This document shows, piece after piece, positions 44,190 through 56,116 of a DNA stretch of 64,000 nucleotides; position 1 is the first letter of the stretch, and every line of letters begins with the position of its first letter. The position numbers and the translations under genes are program-made. The notes below the pieces were generated by a model. That model made no database searches. It saw only the letters and a list, made by a program, of their open reading frames with translations, and was not told the DNA's origin. The DNA is from Prorocentrum cordatum (lineage: Eukaryota > Sar > Dinophyceae > Prorocentrales > Prorocentraceae): positions 310,913 through 374,912 of the forward strand of contig CAUYUJ010005669.1 in NCBI GenBank assembly GCA_963575745.1, read 5' to 3'.

Positions 44190-44515
44190 AGTGGTAATAG
44201 TAACGCTAAGCTAAAGCTAAGCTAAAGCTAAGCTAAAGCTAAGCCACAGCTAAGCTAAAGTTAAGCTAACGCTAAGCTAAAGCTAAGCTAAAGATAAGCT
44301 AAAGCTAAGCTAAAGCTAAGCTAAAGCTGAGCAACAGCTAAGCTAAAGCTAAGCTAAAGCTAAGATAAAGCTAAGCTAAAGCTAAGCCACAGCTAAGCTC
44401 AAGCTAAGCTAAAGCTAAGCTAAACGCCAAGCGAAAAGCTAAGCGAAACGTTAAGCGAAAAGCTAAGCTACAGCTAAGCTAAAGCTAAGCTAAAGCTAAA
44501 GCTAAAGCTAAAGCT
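44190..44515 (+). repeat. 11-bp satellite (TAAGCTAAAGC)n
   Basis: About 29 units of TAAGC plus TAAAGC, with variants TAAGCCACAGC and TAAGCGAAA. The end collapses to TAAAGC hexamers (44495-44512). It has no coding meaning and lies next to a near-duplicate CTCCCAGGGGACTGGGG pair (44514-44553). Confidence 0.9.
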
Positions 44516-44554
44516 CCCAGGGGACTGGGGAGAACCGCTCCCAGGGGACTGGGG

Positions 44555-47080
44555 GAACCGCCCGGGGCGCTTTCCACTGCCCGGCCCCTTTAAGCTAGAG
44601 AGTAAGAACTTTTCTAGGCAGAGCCTAGGTAGGGAAATATGGGGAATAGTTGTATTTGTGTGTATTTATTTGTGTGTCCCTGGGCCCCTTCAATCTGGTG
44701 CCAACGCGCCAGATCCATGGATCGCTAGTCCATGTTAGGGTGCGCCTGACTCCCATCCCTTCCCATTGCGCTGATCATTCTCTCTGCCCGCCAACGGGTG
44801 ACCTGGAACACCCAACACTGCAGCGAGGGCGCCATGTTGGACGGACCGTGAAAGTGCGGATTTGAGACATCGCATGAGGAAACACAATTCTGACCCATCC
44901 CGCGTGTGAAAAACAGTGCGCGGAGAGGGGGCGTGCCGCTATCAGAACGTCTTCGTCGGAGAGAAGATAGTAGTAGGAATGCGGTGTACGTGTGGGGGAG
45001 GACGAGGAGGGGGCGGGGAGACGGTGAGAAGGAAGAACAGAACGGGGGGGAAGAGGAGAGGATCGGCGTCGCACAGAAGGGGATGGCGCGACGGGGGCGA
45101 TCTTCTGAGAAGCAAGGGGGAGCTGTCATATGCAGGCGGTGTGTGAGAATCCCTCCCATCTTCAAACCTTCTGGGCCCGCCCGAGGATGCCATTGTCTTT
45201 TAAGGAGCCCCCCTTCCTCCTTGGAAGGGCGAGGCTGTAAGGGGTAGAGAGGGGGTGAGGAGAAGACGTCTGGGACACGTCGTCGGAGCATAACCTGCCG
45301 GTGCGTCGCCCTTCGCGTAGACTGGAGCGGCAGTGATCCATCAGACGCGCCGAAGCTTGCATTTCGAGCCCACGAGTATTTACATGTGTACAGCCTGTGG
45401 AAGCGTAGGCCGAGGACTGCTCAAGGATCTTCTCGAGCCTTGCGCAAGTGCGTGAGGACCAAAGTGGGGGGAAAGGGAGAACGAGAAAGAGGGATATGAC
45501 GAGTCGGAGGAGGACGAGGAGGAACAGGAGAAGGAGGAGGAGGAGGAGGACCCACCAGAACCTACCAAAAGTTGGTACGCGGACACATCCAGTAACCCTC
45601 CCTCCTCCCACCTCCGTCCCTCCCTCTGTCCCGTCTCCATCTCCATCCCCTCCCTCCCAGTTCACCCTCAAGGGGCGGGAAGAGAATCACGCATCGCGGT
45701 CTGGGTCGGATATGTGTCTTTCACAGGAGGGGTCGGCGCAAGAGCGCGACGACGACCGTGTGCCGCGGAGCGCGGAGAACGAAGTGATGCGGCCCAGCGT
45801 CTTCACTCATCTGAGCTTGCGAGAGGGGGGGGGGGGGCGCGCAGGAGATGGCTGCACCTCGCATCAGAAACCGGAATGGTGGCGACGTGGGTCGCCAGAC
45901 GTGGAGAAGCGGCGAATGCTCGCCTTCGGCCCGCACTCGGCAACTGCGCGAGAGCGTCCCGCCCGCCGACAGTTGCCTGCCCTCGATGCGTGATACCCGA
46001 TCCCAAACCAAACCTCCAAGTCGGTGTTAGAGGTCGCCGCGGCAATCGCGGCGGCCGCAATTCGGGGCAAGGTGCTTTGTCAAGGAATCGCATGTAGACG
46101 TGGCCATATGTAACCACATGCGGACAGAGAGTTGTCAATGTATGGCCAACATGGACAATCATGTTTCTTGGCCAGGGGTCGATTATCACGCAACCATGCC
46201 CGCAGGGGTGGAGAGCGGCGTATGCATCTCATGGGTCTGCGCCACTCGTACGCGGGAGTTTTTGTGTTCTCGTAGTTTATTGGGCAAGCAGCGCCGTTTG
46301 ACTTTCAAGCCCATTCTTTGTGAAAGAAGGGGGTGCGAGCGTCGAGGCATACGGCTCAATTGGAAACCCGGCGCAGATTGATCTATGTGTTTGCAGATGG
46401 ATCGATATGTGTTGCCTCGTTGGTGCACGCCGCCACTCGCTTGCTGCTAATGTTCTGGAATGCCCGAGTGCTTGAGACATCAGTGCAACCGTTCGGCCGT
46501 ATATAGCACATTGGCCCCGCAGCAGCAGACAGTTGCCAAGCTGGATGGAAAAAGGATGCTGAGTCATAGGGTACCTTCATGCTCGTGGCCTTCCTCGCAT
46601 GCTTCAGTAGATTTGGGTTGCAAGGTGTGGGGATTCAGGTGTTCCATTGTACCGTAGACGCCTACAGCGAATCACCGCCGCCCCCTGCCGTTTGGAAACG
46701 CCCATGCGGCCAAACGTTGAGCCGAAGTTTGACGAATTTGTTGGACTACGTGTTCCCCCAGCCGTTGTGGAATTCCTTGGGGGAACATTGGGGAAAGGAA
46801 GAGAAAGGAGTTGGATGAGGAGGAGGAAGAAGACCAGCGTAAACCCAAGACCCATTAACAACGTTGTAATAAACCCTCCCCCCAAGCTCCCTCTTCATAG
46901 GCCCCTACAAAGGTTCATTTCCACTGAAGGAAGTGCCCCGTTGGGAAACAACTATCTGCAGGTCCTCAAGCGTGCCAAAACAGCATTCTCGGGACATCAA
47001 CGCCACGACTGAACCTGACTGTTGCATCTTGACGATCCGCTGTTGGAGCGTTAGCCATGGGAATCCTTGACATTATTGCA
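44555..47080. other. No supported gene
   Basis: Includes a purine-rich stretch near 45000-45060 and 45440-45560 ((GGA)n at 45530-45551) and a (TCC)-type patch at 45595-45660. Frames up to ~190 codons overlap on both strands without motifs. Confidence 0.35.
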
Positions 47081-47084
47081 AATG

Positions 47085-47455
47085 TTTAAGACGAGTGCGC
47101 GCGGCGCTAAGGCGAGAGTCACATGGTGAAAAGGAACCGCTCATGTGCGCAGGGCTAAGGCGAGAGCCACATTTTGAAAACGGCCCGCTCTCAGCCCGTG
47201 AAGATCAATTTTTTGGAACGGATATACGCGGCGCGAAGGCGAGAGCCACATGTTGAAAACCACCCGCTCTCAATCTGCGAAAACCTTACAATTTGTAAAG
47301 GCGAATGCGCGCGGCGCTAAGGCGAGAGCCACATCTTGAAAACGACCCGCTCTCAATCCGTGAACGTTGGTCATGTTTAAGACGACTGCGCGCAGCGCTT
47401 AGGCGAGAGTCACATGTTGAAAACCACCCGCCCTCAATCCGTAAAATTGTTGCCA
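47085..47455 (+). repeat. ~75-bp interspersed tandem repeat, five copies
   Basis: Each copy holds GCGCGGCGCTAAGGCGAGAG, CCACATGTTGAAAAC and ACCCGCTCTCAATCCGTGAA. Copies start at about 47090, 47150, 47225, 47305 and 47385. Spacing varies (60-80 bp) because short unique linkers separate them. A GCTTAAGCGCCTGGGCCACA pair follows at 47458-47502. Confidence 0.8.
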
Positions 47456-47504
47456 ATGCTTAAGCGCCTGGGCCACAATTTGCTTAAGCGCCTGGGCCAC
47501 ATGC

Positions 47505-48570
47505 GAAACGCCCGGCCCGCCCTTTCGACCGGCCTCGGGGGGCGACAGGGAGAAGCTATTCATAAGGAAAAGGATTGGAGGCCTCTTGAGGCTATCGTGG
47601 GGTCTCCTGGGCGCTTCCTCCCGACGCGTGTTTCGCCATGCGTTGCGTGGTGGTGGCCAGCGTGGCTTCACATGCATTGGTTACAGTGGGGGCGCTCATC
47701 AAGAAACCATATGCTTTGCGTGTTTCTTCGCTCCTCGCACTGCGCGGTGACATCCCGCAGCCGTTGAAGGAGCTACTGCGTTCAGGGTGCTCCAGGTTTC
47801 CCCTCAGGTGCACCTCGCGCACGGGTTCTCAGGGTTGGGTTTCTTGCGAGGGTTTCTTGCGGCCGCGCCCGCACTGTACGCATTGACTGCCACATTCGAG
47901 CGAGAACCGGCAGCACCCGCAAGTCCCGCATGCTTGAAGCATATCTTGGTAATTGTGTTGCCCTCTCGTCTTTGTATAGAGCGCCCAAGAAACGTACCCT
48001 ATTTGTGTGCGATTATCTTGATGTTGAGTCATTCATTGTAGTGTGCAAGAGGTGCGGCCACGACTCTGAGAGTAAATTGGAAGGGCTCCGAGGCGAATGT
48101 AAGGGAAAGTTTCCAAAGTAAGTTTCCCTGGAATGCGTGGGCGCTACTTTCGGGCGGCCGTCACCCAACAGCAATTTGAAGGCCGCTCCACGACTTTCCC
48201 AGCCAATCCCAAGGAGCCGAGAGGCAGGCCGAAGAGAGCGTCAGTGGAGATCGGATGTGACCCCAAGGCTTCGGTTAAAGGTCGGGTCGGCCTGACCTCA
48301 ACCTCCCCTCATAGCCTGTGATGGTCCTCTTCCTCCCCCTCATCATCATTTTTATCATCTCTCGGCTCTGCTTAGCAGAGGCTTTTCGGCATTCGTCGCC
48401 CGCTTTTTTCGGCGCGCTTCGGATGTTCTTTTGGCGCCCGATGCAGTGGCCCCGAGGGGGGGGGGCGAAGGTTTCATGTTTTTTCCCCCCCCGTCATCAT
48501 CTCCACGATTCGCCAGCTCAAGGGCTCACCTGAAAACCAGGAAGCGGTGAAGCAAGGGTGAAACGGAGGA
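47505..48570. other. No supported gene
   Basis: Short overlapping frames only. A G9-10 run lies near 48455. Confidence 0.4.
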
Positions 48571-48572
48571 CA

Positions 48573-48822
48573 CGCTAAGCAGCGCCCAAGGAGGAGGAGG
48601 AGGATGAGGAGGAGGAGGAGGAGGGGAGGGTTACACCACCTCCAGCTCGTCAAGCGGAGGTGGTGTTTCCAAAGGGAGCTCTGGGAGATCACCGTGCTCG
48701 TTGAGCACAGCGAGGGCCACTGCATTCTGCAAGGCCAACCCGAGCAAACCCCACCAGCGATGCATCAAGCCTAAAGTGAATCCACGTTGAGCCCGTTGTC
48801 GCGCGAGGGCTGGTATAAGGTA
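48573..48822 (-). pseudogene. RLE-like retroelement copy 1, 3' end only
   Basis: On the minus strand the frame reads YLIPALARQRAQRG, LGLMHRWWGLLGLALQNAVA and GDLPELPLETPPPLDELEVV with stop TAA at 48631-48633. It aligns with the last ~60 residues of copy 4 (HRWWGLLGIALQRSVA...DLEVL), with a ~10-residue deletion before HRWW. After the stop come (TCC)n (48595-48630) and GGGCGCTGCTTAG. The RT and the rest of the endonuclease-like domain are missing, so this is a 5'-truncated insertion. Confidence 0.75.
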
Positions 48823-50735
48823 GAAGGTTTCATGTCCGATGACAACGACAAGTGTAAGCACTTCCAGCCAAAAGTTCGCGCAGGACCCTTTCACAGATGC
48901 CATCTGCACGCTCAAATCAGAACATGTTGGCTGCTTCATTTGAAAGTCCACTCCACGGCGGGTTGCCTGTCCTCTTCCGACTCCGGTTCCAAAGGGCCCC
49001 CGAGCTTCCGATGCCTGATCCGCGCCCCGCGATCATACTGCAATTCCGACTCCGGTTGTCGCTTGCTCTGTCTTGGCCCCGCTTCTAATATTTCGTTTCC
49101 GTTGGGTTCGACCCAGGCGAACCCGGATTCTCCGATTCCGGCTTCCGATTCCGGCTCGGCTTCGTTTCTAGTGATGACGGTTGGGAAAGAGAACGGCGCG
49201 AGGGAGGCCAATTGTTTTTGCATTGCCACATTAAAATCTGCGCCACACAGGCTGGCAAGAGATCTCAACAAAGAATGTACGATTTCGCGGGGTTGAATAT
49301 TCCAGAGATGGTCGCGCGCATGGAGTCATCGATGGTTTTCAGGACCGCGCCAGGCCACTGATTCCAAGCAGCAGGCGATAATGGTGTCTTCCAACAACGG
49401 AGACTGGCTGACCAAATGCATGTGGACAGGGACGACACAGATATGGTTTCTACAATTGCGGTCGCACGTATAATACTACGCCATACAATACACTCTTGTA
49501 CAGATTGGGCCCAGCTACGGCAAACGGATTGGTGAGGCCATTCATCCAGGGCCCGATTGTTTTGAAGAACCTGCGTTGCAAACATGACGTCGATTAGGGT
49601 TACTAAGTATTTCTAGGCCTCACAACTCACACAAATTGCCCTCGGCATCAAACGATTTTGGACAGCTCCCAGCTTCAGGACGACGACGCAAATAATGCGA
49701 ACCGTTGCAGCATAGTCAACCGGCCCCGATTTCAGCGCCCGTTCCGACTATTTTCTCTTTTCGGGATCCTGGAAAAGGGGGTCAGAGCAAACGGGGGTCA
49801 GCCAGAGCACCCGATCTTTGCAGGATCTTGCAGGGCCAGAGTCACATTGACCCGGGCTTGGGCGCAGGATACTGCAGGATACTGCAGGATCCTTCGCGTT
49901 TGCCCAGGCTTGGGCGCAGGATTTTTCAGGATTTTGCATGGCCTGACTGACCAGGGTTTGGATTGACCCAGGTCAGAAGATCTTTGATTTTTCGCGTATC
50001 CTATTCCCTTCCCAAAAGTGCCATCCGAATTCTTTTCCCCAGGCTGCGAAGAGTACGAAACACCTTTGGTTCCACCGCGCGCCTTACATGGCCGCCAGCA
50101 GAAAGATCCCACGAAAGTTGTGTTTCTGCTCTCTAGTTGCTCGGAACCCTGCGGGCTGGGTCGGCAATGGGCAACGGCAATGAAGTTTCAACAATTCGCC
50201 GTCCGAGTCTGATTCTAGCACCCCCAGACTATGCATTACGCATTTGCTACTCTCATCGTTGGCCACCCAGCTCCCCACCAACGAAGAAAACAGCGGCAAT
50301 ACTCGATGAGTATTGCCACCTGACGAGAAATTTGACAATGATGCAATCCCGTAAGTTGCGCGACAAACAATGCTGCAATTTTGGATTGTCAATGCGACTC
50401 CAACATGCGAGTCGTTCGACCTACATCGTGAGATTGATACACGAATTCCTACCTGAGACTGGTCCGGCGGTGTATTCGTAAGGAGTTGTTGCGCATCACG
50501 ACATAAGTGTCGTTTGCCGTCGACTTGAATCCAAGACCCGAACATGGTTGGGCATTCACCATTATGTTGCGGAGGATCCACACATGAATGAATTTACGTT
50601 GATGAGCAATTCGATTTTTTTTCACCGCACCGCAGCCCTCGCATTCCACCAAGTGCCCACCGCCAAATTCGAATGGGGTGAAACATAGAATTTGCATAGC
50701 CCTGGCGCGCGGCGACGCAAGGACTTAGGAAGAGG
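48823..50735. other. No supported gene; AT-richer, short direct repeats
   Basis: GCAGGATACTGCAGGATACT and GCTTGGGCGCAGGAT words repeat at about 49855-49945. A 106-codon minus frame (49265-49585) and a 165-codon minus frame (50084-50581) look non-repetitive but match nothing I know. A CEGCGAVKKNRIAHQRKF word (minus, ~50590-50645) is also unassigned. They could be decayed retroelement sequence. Confidence 0.35.
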
Positions 50736-50740
50736 AGGAG

Positions 50741-52142
50741 GAAAAGGACTGGCCCCTACAATCGGCCAGGTTGTTGCTTTACTTCTGCGCGGTTCCGCGG
50801 TTGAACCTCCTTTTACGTACTACCCCGCCTGAGCAGACCCGGGCAACCATTGAGGCACATGATAGGAATGTGTTGACCACGTTCAAGAAGATATTTGGAA
50901 TCTCAGAAAAGGATGTTGGGGATGCAACGGTCCATGGGGTTGCGTACAACACATGGGTAGCTCAAGCGAGGCCCCCAGTCCGACTGGCAGGATTGGTGCG
51001 ATTATCGCCAGCCGCGTACTGGGTTAGTTGGGCGGACTCCCTCCCGAGCATGATCAAAGGATTTCCAACTATAGGTCGCGACATCTTGTACAATCTGAAC
51101 ATGGCGTGTGACGCGGATACCCTGCACGACCACGGCATCCCTCAGTGCCTCCGGGCAGCCGAGAATGCCGGGCGCATGTGTGACAATGAAGGGTGGGCTC
51201 ACCGACCGTCGTGGGATTATTTAGCTGCGGGCGTCCGACCGCCAGACACTGAAAACGACCCTATGGCATTGGGCGGGTGGTCGCATGGCTGGCAATTTCA
51301 CGCGTCCGACCCGATTGCAAAATCGAAACACCGAGCGTCATTGCAGACATTTAGTGGGGGACCCGCCGCCCGTTGCAATGCGGTCACGGTGGGTAAAGCG
51401 AGGATATATGTTTGCATGGGCCTCTATGTGGCGACATGGTCGATTGTCTGTCCAACTACGGAAGCCCTCAAATTGGAAAATACTTACATGTCGGGTGCTA
51501 ACCGCCGACGTCTCGGCATTGCAGTACGGTACGATGGTGATGACCCGCATGGACATTATGTATTGACAACAAATTTGGCAGCGCGCCTGAATGCCCGACA
51601 CACGTCGATGCTGAACGCATGGCGCCAGGTACTCACGGAGCCGGGCGGGCTAATTCCAGACAGGAACGTGGAGAGAATGCTGCATCAAACCCATATCCCT
51701 GTGCCGCCAGGCGACACAAGAAGATTATATTTGATTGCGCCTGGATTGCAAGTTGCGCATGGGCTCCCACTGTTTTGCGATGTTTGAATTGTTACTCCAA
51801 TCAGTGGGATAGGGGCACCCCGATCTGGGACAAGCAACAGGGGTGGTGCAATCCTGGAAGCAGCTGAGCGGCAAAACATCAACGATTACCACGACGTGAT
51901 ATCGACAGGACTGGGTTCGCTGCAATGTCCTCGGGCGGAGGTTTACGGCAGATGGAGCAGACAAAGTGTACAATTTGTCCCGGCGCTGGCACGTGACCGA
52001 CGCCGGAATTTACACGACAAAATCCGCCGGGGCACGGCACTCGGATTTCTACACAGATGGCGGAATCCTACACGACCACTCGGACCTCCCCACCACCCAA
52101 GTGGAACCCGTCTGCCCGCTGGACTTCTTTGTGGTCGTCTGA
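50741..52142 (+). pseudogene. RLE-like retroelement copy 2, 3' half
   Basis: One long frame (LLLYFCAVPRLNLLLRTTPP from ~50771) aligns with copy 4 downstream of its RT palm: GFPTIGRDILYNLN, GWSHGWQFHAS, CMGLYVATWSIVCPTTEALK, RRRLGIAVRYDGDDPHGHY, GGLIPDRNVERMLHQTHIPV. TGA at 51785-51787 interrupts it inside the endonuclease-like motif (FCDV-stop-IVTP where copy 4 has FCDITVVSP). The same frame then resumes through STGLGSLQCPRAEVYGRW to LHRW. There a deletion and frameshift join GILHDHSDLPTTQVEP, ending in TGA at 52140-52142. The motif Asp of RRLD is Tyr here. It is 5'-truncated and followed by a TCC-rich tract (52160-52212). Confidence 0.8.
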
Positions 52143-52214
52143 GGCCCCTGGGGATGCTGCCCCGTCCCTCCTCCCCCTCCTCTTCCTCCTCCTCTTCCTG
52201 CTCCTCCTCCTGTT

Positions 52215-52984
52215 CGAGTCTCGGCTGGAGGTCATTGACAAGCAAGTGAAGTATGCTCGCGAGACGATTCGTCTTGCCGCGTCGTCTCGCCGCGAATGTG
52301 CTCCATCTATGGCCCGACGTGGACCTGTCGACGGCAGAGAGGGTGAAGTACATTCCTGCCGCGACAGCTGCTTCGGGCCACCGTTGGGAACGATGGGGGA
52401 GTATCTGGAGGCGTGTCGTGTGTTTACGCGGGAGCCGTGCCGAGCAGCCACCTCCAGGTACTTGCCCCCAGGACTCCCCGCTGCACGCTTCGAGACAAGA
52501 TGCTTTGGAGCACCGCACAATTGCGTTTGATTGCAGCGACGGTTCGGTTCTATTCATCTGCACGCGTTGCAAATGTCACAGCAGCGGCGGACAGATCCGA
52601 GGCCTGGCCCAAAAGTGCCAGCCTCCGCCGTCTCGTGCTGCCAAATACGGGTGGAATCTTCTCCAAGGGACAGCATCCGCATTTCAGGCAGCAGCAAGCA
52701 GGGGTGAGGGTCAACACTGACAACCCCATGCCATGTTTCAGTCTTTCCTCCTCCCCCTCCTGCGTCCCCCTCCTTCCTCCAGTCGGTCGCTCTGAAGCTC
52801 AGCAGCTTTCGAGTGTTGTATCCAGCCTCCGCATGGAGGAAGATTCGCAGCCTTTGATTCCGGCTGCTGGTCAGAGATGTTTTGCTGACGGCTCGGACTG
52901 ACTTATTTCTTTTCAGGCACTGGCACCCCCCTCCGTTGCTAGTGTGGCCGCCTGTTAGTCAGGCTCTGGAGGCGCTGAGCGTGG
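52215..52984. other. No supported gene
   Basis: Frames of ~150 codons overlap on both strands without recognised motifs. Confidence 0.35.
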
Positions 52985-53074
52985 AGCTCAAAAAAAAATC
53001 CTCCTCCTCCTCCTCCTCCTTTTCCTCCTCCTCCTCCTCCTCCTCCTCCTCTTCCTTTGGCGCTGCTTAGGTTA
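52985..53074 (+). repeat. Solo (TCC)n tail with GGCGCTGCTTAG end
   Basis: An A9 run is followed by (TCC)n with one CTTTTCC interruption and CTTCCTTTGGCGCTGCTTAG. The final 12 bases are identical to those after the (TCC)n of copy 1 on the other strand. I read it as the extreme 3' end of another 5'-truncated RLE-like insertion on plus, with no convincing coding sequence left. Confidence 0.6.
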
Positions 53075-53534
53075 CCGGCAGCGCCCATGGTTTCACCCAG
53101 GCCCTTTTGCGAGGTTGCTGCTTGTCGCCCAACCTGGTTCATGCTGGAGCGCAGCGGGGGAAACAAACAGTCCAGCGCAATAAAATCTTACATCGCGGTG
53201 CGTCACATTATTTGTTTCTTTCGATTTTTCCGCATGCCGGAACACGAGCCTCCCGTGCGAAAAACGTGAGATACAGCACTGTCACAAAATAATGGCAATC
53301 TTCGATCAATATCGAGCCCAGGAACAATTCAATCTAGCGTGGGTCGTCGCTTGCGGGGATCGGTATGAGCATTTCTCGGAGTAGACAGTCCGTGCTTTTG
53401 TCTGTGAAGTGTGTTTTTTCCATCCCCGCGCAGCAAACAGCTCACCGACGCCAAAGGACAGTGCAAAACTGCCGGAGTGAAAGTGCCCTGCACGCTTTGA
53501 GCGTAGGGCCGGGCGCTGCATTGAGTAGCCACAA

Positions 53535-53911
53535 TAGGAAGGAGAGGAGGAGGAGGAGGAAGAGGAGGAGGAGGGAAGAAGCTTACACAATATCCAAGTC
53601 TGCAACAACAGCGGCCGGCTCGAGAAGATTGGCGGGTAAATCTCCAGCTGGACGCAAAATCGCAGACGCCACAGCCTTGTGTAGGGCTGTTCCAAGCAGG
53701 CCCCACCACTTGTGGATGAGCACCCTGGTGACACCAGCTCGGACGCCCGCGTCTTTACGAGGGCCAAGTCTGTGATCAGCCTCAGCGACTGCTCCCCCCA
53801 GCGCCCGTAGACTTCCACCCCAAGACACAATAAGCACCCCAGGCCGCTGCTCACTACTTCTCCATAGGCCGTGTCGTTTTCCCTCTGAGCGTTCGGATGC
53901 TTGTCAAGACG
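53535..53911 (-). pseudogene. RLE-like retroelement copy 3, 3' end only
   Basis: The minus strand reads AQRENDTAYGEVVSSGLGCL, LCLGVEVYGRWGEQSLRLI and then, after a frameshift near 53755, VLIHKWWGLLGTALHKAVAS and GDLPANLLEPAAVVADLDIV with TAA at 53583-53585. These align with the last ~110 residues of copy 4. A (TCC)n tract follows (53540-53580 on plus as GGA). The GCTGCTTAG end is not conserved here. Upstream domains are missing. Confidence 0.75.
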
Positions 53912-55104
53912 CATAATATTTACGAAAGTTCGGAAAACGACTGCCGTAATTACTTATGAGGTTTATTTCGGCGACCTTGTCCAACAATACTATGGTTCCG
54001 GTTGGCCTGCGAACACGGTATTACCGATTTGTATACGATACGGTATTATGGTTTCGTACATTGGATGTTAACACGGCCCCGACAATGTCATACAATAGGT
54101 GCCCGAACTGCGACACTTACGGCATCTACGGCGACCGATCCGATTTCAACCCGGACATCGGCTAGTGGTACGGGAACGTCATTTGCGGCATCTTCAACAC
54201 CTACGGCCACGGACCCAACGCCAGCGCCAACCACGGTCCTATCCCAAAAATACGGCGACGGCGATGGTGGGCAATGCCGTCTTACGAATACGGATGTGAC
54301 GGCGAGAATTGGCGACGGCGCCGCGACTTCCGACGGATTCGATTACGACGAAGACGCCCGATCGATTTTGATTCGCGTTAGCGCTGGTTCTGCCTCCCGT
54401 TCCCTTGGGATCTTACCGACGTCATGCCGACACCCAATTGTCATGGGCACGCCCCGTCCACCCATCCCATGTCAGGCATCTTCCGGCCCTGCAGGTGCTC
54501 TTGCCTGCTCCGCCCAGGAACGACTTGTTCGACATAGTGGTCCTGGAGACGACCATGTCGCTGACGGAATCACGAATGCACTATGTATGCAGCTCCGTTT
54601 GGACCAAGCTGGACACGATCCCTCTCCGCCTCTTCTGCCTCCGCCCGCCCCCATTCCTCCGGATCCGCAGGTCAATATGCTTCAGGGGTCTTCTCTGACT
54701 CCGTCGCCGTATCTTCCAGCTGGCGAAGACAGGCTTCCGATACGACGTCCGATCGACACGGTTTTGGGGATCGATAGTGCTTTTGTACTAAGGAATTTGC
54801 GCGAGTTTGCAGGACAATCTCGGACCGCCCAGGCACAATCATCGACCACTCCAGGCCGAGAAACCGAACGACATTATCATACATCCCGAACGTCTCATAC
54901 GGCAAATTCAACATCGATGGCCGCAGATCCGATTCGGCGCCCGCCATGGGTCAACAACAAGCCCAGGCCAAGGAGATGCTGGACCCACCAACCACGGAAC
55001 TCCCGGCTCCCGCAGGACCGAACGCGACAACCAAATACTGCATAATTGCAAGGAAGCTTATGTACAGGGCTACAGCGACGAGCCTTATCTTCATATTACA
55101 AAAT
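53912..55104. other. Unassigned ORFs beside the inverted-repeat element
   Basis: A 347-codon plus frame (54002-55045) is Ser/Thr/Pro-rich and unrecognised. Other frames give NRCPNCDTYGIYGDRSDF (~54085-54150) and, on minus, LPYETFGMYDNVVRFLGLEW (~54830-54890). I cannot decide which frame, if any, was coding. AT-richer composition resembles the neighbouring retroelements, so it may be their 5' region. Confidence 0.35.
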
Positions 55105-56088
55105 TGTTGTCGCTTCGCGAATCCCCACCAGCCCATCCAGAAACGATGCCCAGAGGAATTGCCTCGATCAGAGAAGTGGGCAGCACACAGAGGAAGCCAT
55201 TATGAGACATCTTGGGATATCTTGAGCCATCTTGGAGGTCATTTTGGGCTCTCCCAGACGCTCTTGGAGTCATCTTAATCCGTGCCCCCCCCCAAGAGGC
55301 CTCCATGTGGCTAAAACCTGTGTAGAATCAATGATTAGGCATTCTCGCCGAGGCCTCTTGGAGCATCTTGGGTGCATCTGGGGGGGCTCTTGGGGCCTCT
55401 TGGGGGTCTCTTGGGGGCCTCCGGGGGGCCTCTTGGGGGCCTCTTGGGGCCATTTTGGGGCCATCTTGGGACCTCTTGGGGCTTCCTGGGCGCTTCTTGG
55501 GGCCATCTTGGAGGAGATCGATCAAACAAGAGGGGGGGTTTAATTAGCGCCCCCCCTCGGAAGCCCCTAAAATCGCCTCTTGGACCCCTCTTGGAACGCT
55601 CTTGGAGTGCTCTTGGGCGCTCTTGGGGCCGTCTTGGGGCTCTTTTGGGGCTCTCTTGGGGCCCTCTTGGGCCATCTTGGAACCATCTCCAGGCCTCGGA
55701 TGGCCATCGGAAGCGAAAAGGCGAGAAAGCAAAAATCATTGATTTTCCTTAGGTTTTGGGACGATTTTGGCCTCTTCGGGGCCTCCTTGGGGAGCTGTTT
55801 GGCCACTTGGAGTTATCTTGGGGCCGTCTTTGGGCTTCTTGGAACCATCTTAGGAGCCATCTCGAGCGATCTTGCGCTATCTTGAGCCATCTTGGAGCTC
55901 ATCTTGGGTTCTCTGAGGCGCTCTTGGAGCCGTCTTGGGCCATCTGGGACGCTCTAACTACCCGCGGCCCCCCCCGTCCAGGTCCAGGGGAGGGGGTAGG
56001 GGGAGGGGTAAACCCCTCCCCAAGGGGGAAGAGGGAGGGGTGGAAGAGGATCTGCTCTAGACCACCTACGCCCAGAGGGCTGGTGGGA
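55105..56088 (+). mobile_element. CCCACCAGCCC-ended repeat, left arm (10-bp-periodic body)
   Basis: Starts near AAAATTGTTGTCGCTTCGCG and ATCCCCACCAGCCCATCC (~55120) and ends GCCCAGAGGGCTGGTGGGAT (~56088), so the ends form a short inverted repeat. The body is inverted GGCCTCTTGGGG units (55205-55950) with a core AAAAATCATTGATTTTCC, a GGTTTAATTAGCGCC word and a hairpin GTAAACCCCTCCCC...GGGAGGGG. An inverted near-identical copy lies at 61197-62183. It has no coding capacity beyond repeat-derived frames. Confidence 0.7.
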
Positions 56089-56116
56089 TTTGCCTTACTT
56101 AGGTGTTCCTCCCACT

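Noticed and set aside
47085-47455. CRISPR-like array
   Set aside because: Cores vary, linkers are irregular in length, no cas genes, and the window is eukaryotic nuclear DNA.
49100-49125. GGTTCGACCC as a tRNA T-arm
   Set aside because: No acceptor, D or anticodon stems can be formed around it.
55580-55885. Conserved LGASWG-type 100-codon frames in both inverted arms as a gene
   Set aside because: Conservation reflects recent duplication; the sequence is a translated 10-bp periodic repeat.
55875-55900. CTTGAGCCATCTTGG words as degraded reverse-strand spliced leaders
   Set aside because: Only eight bases match and the word is an ordinary member of the 10-bp periodic repeat.
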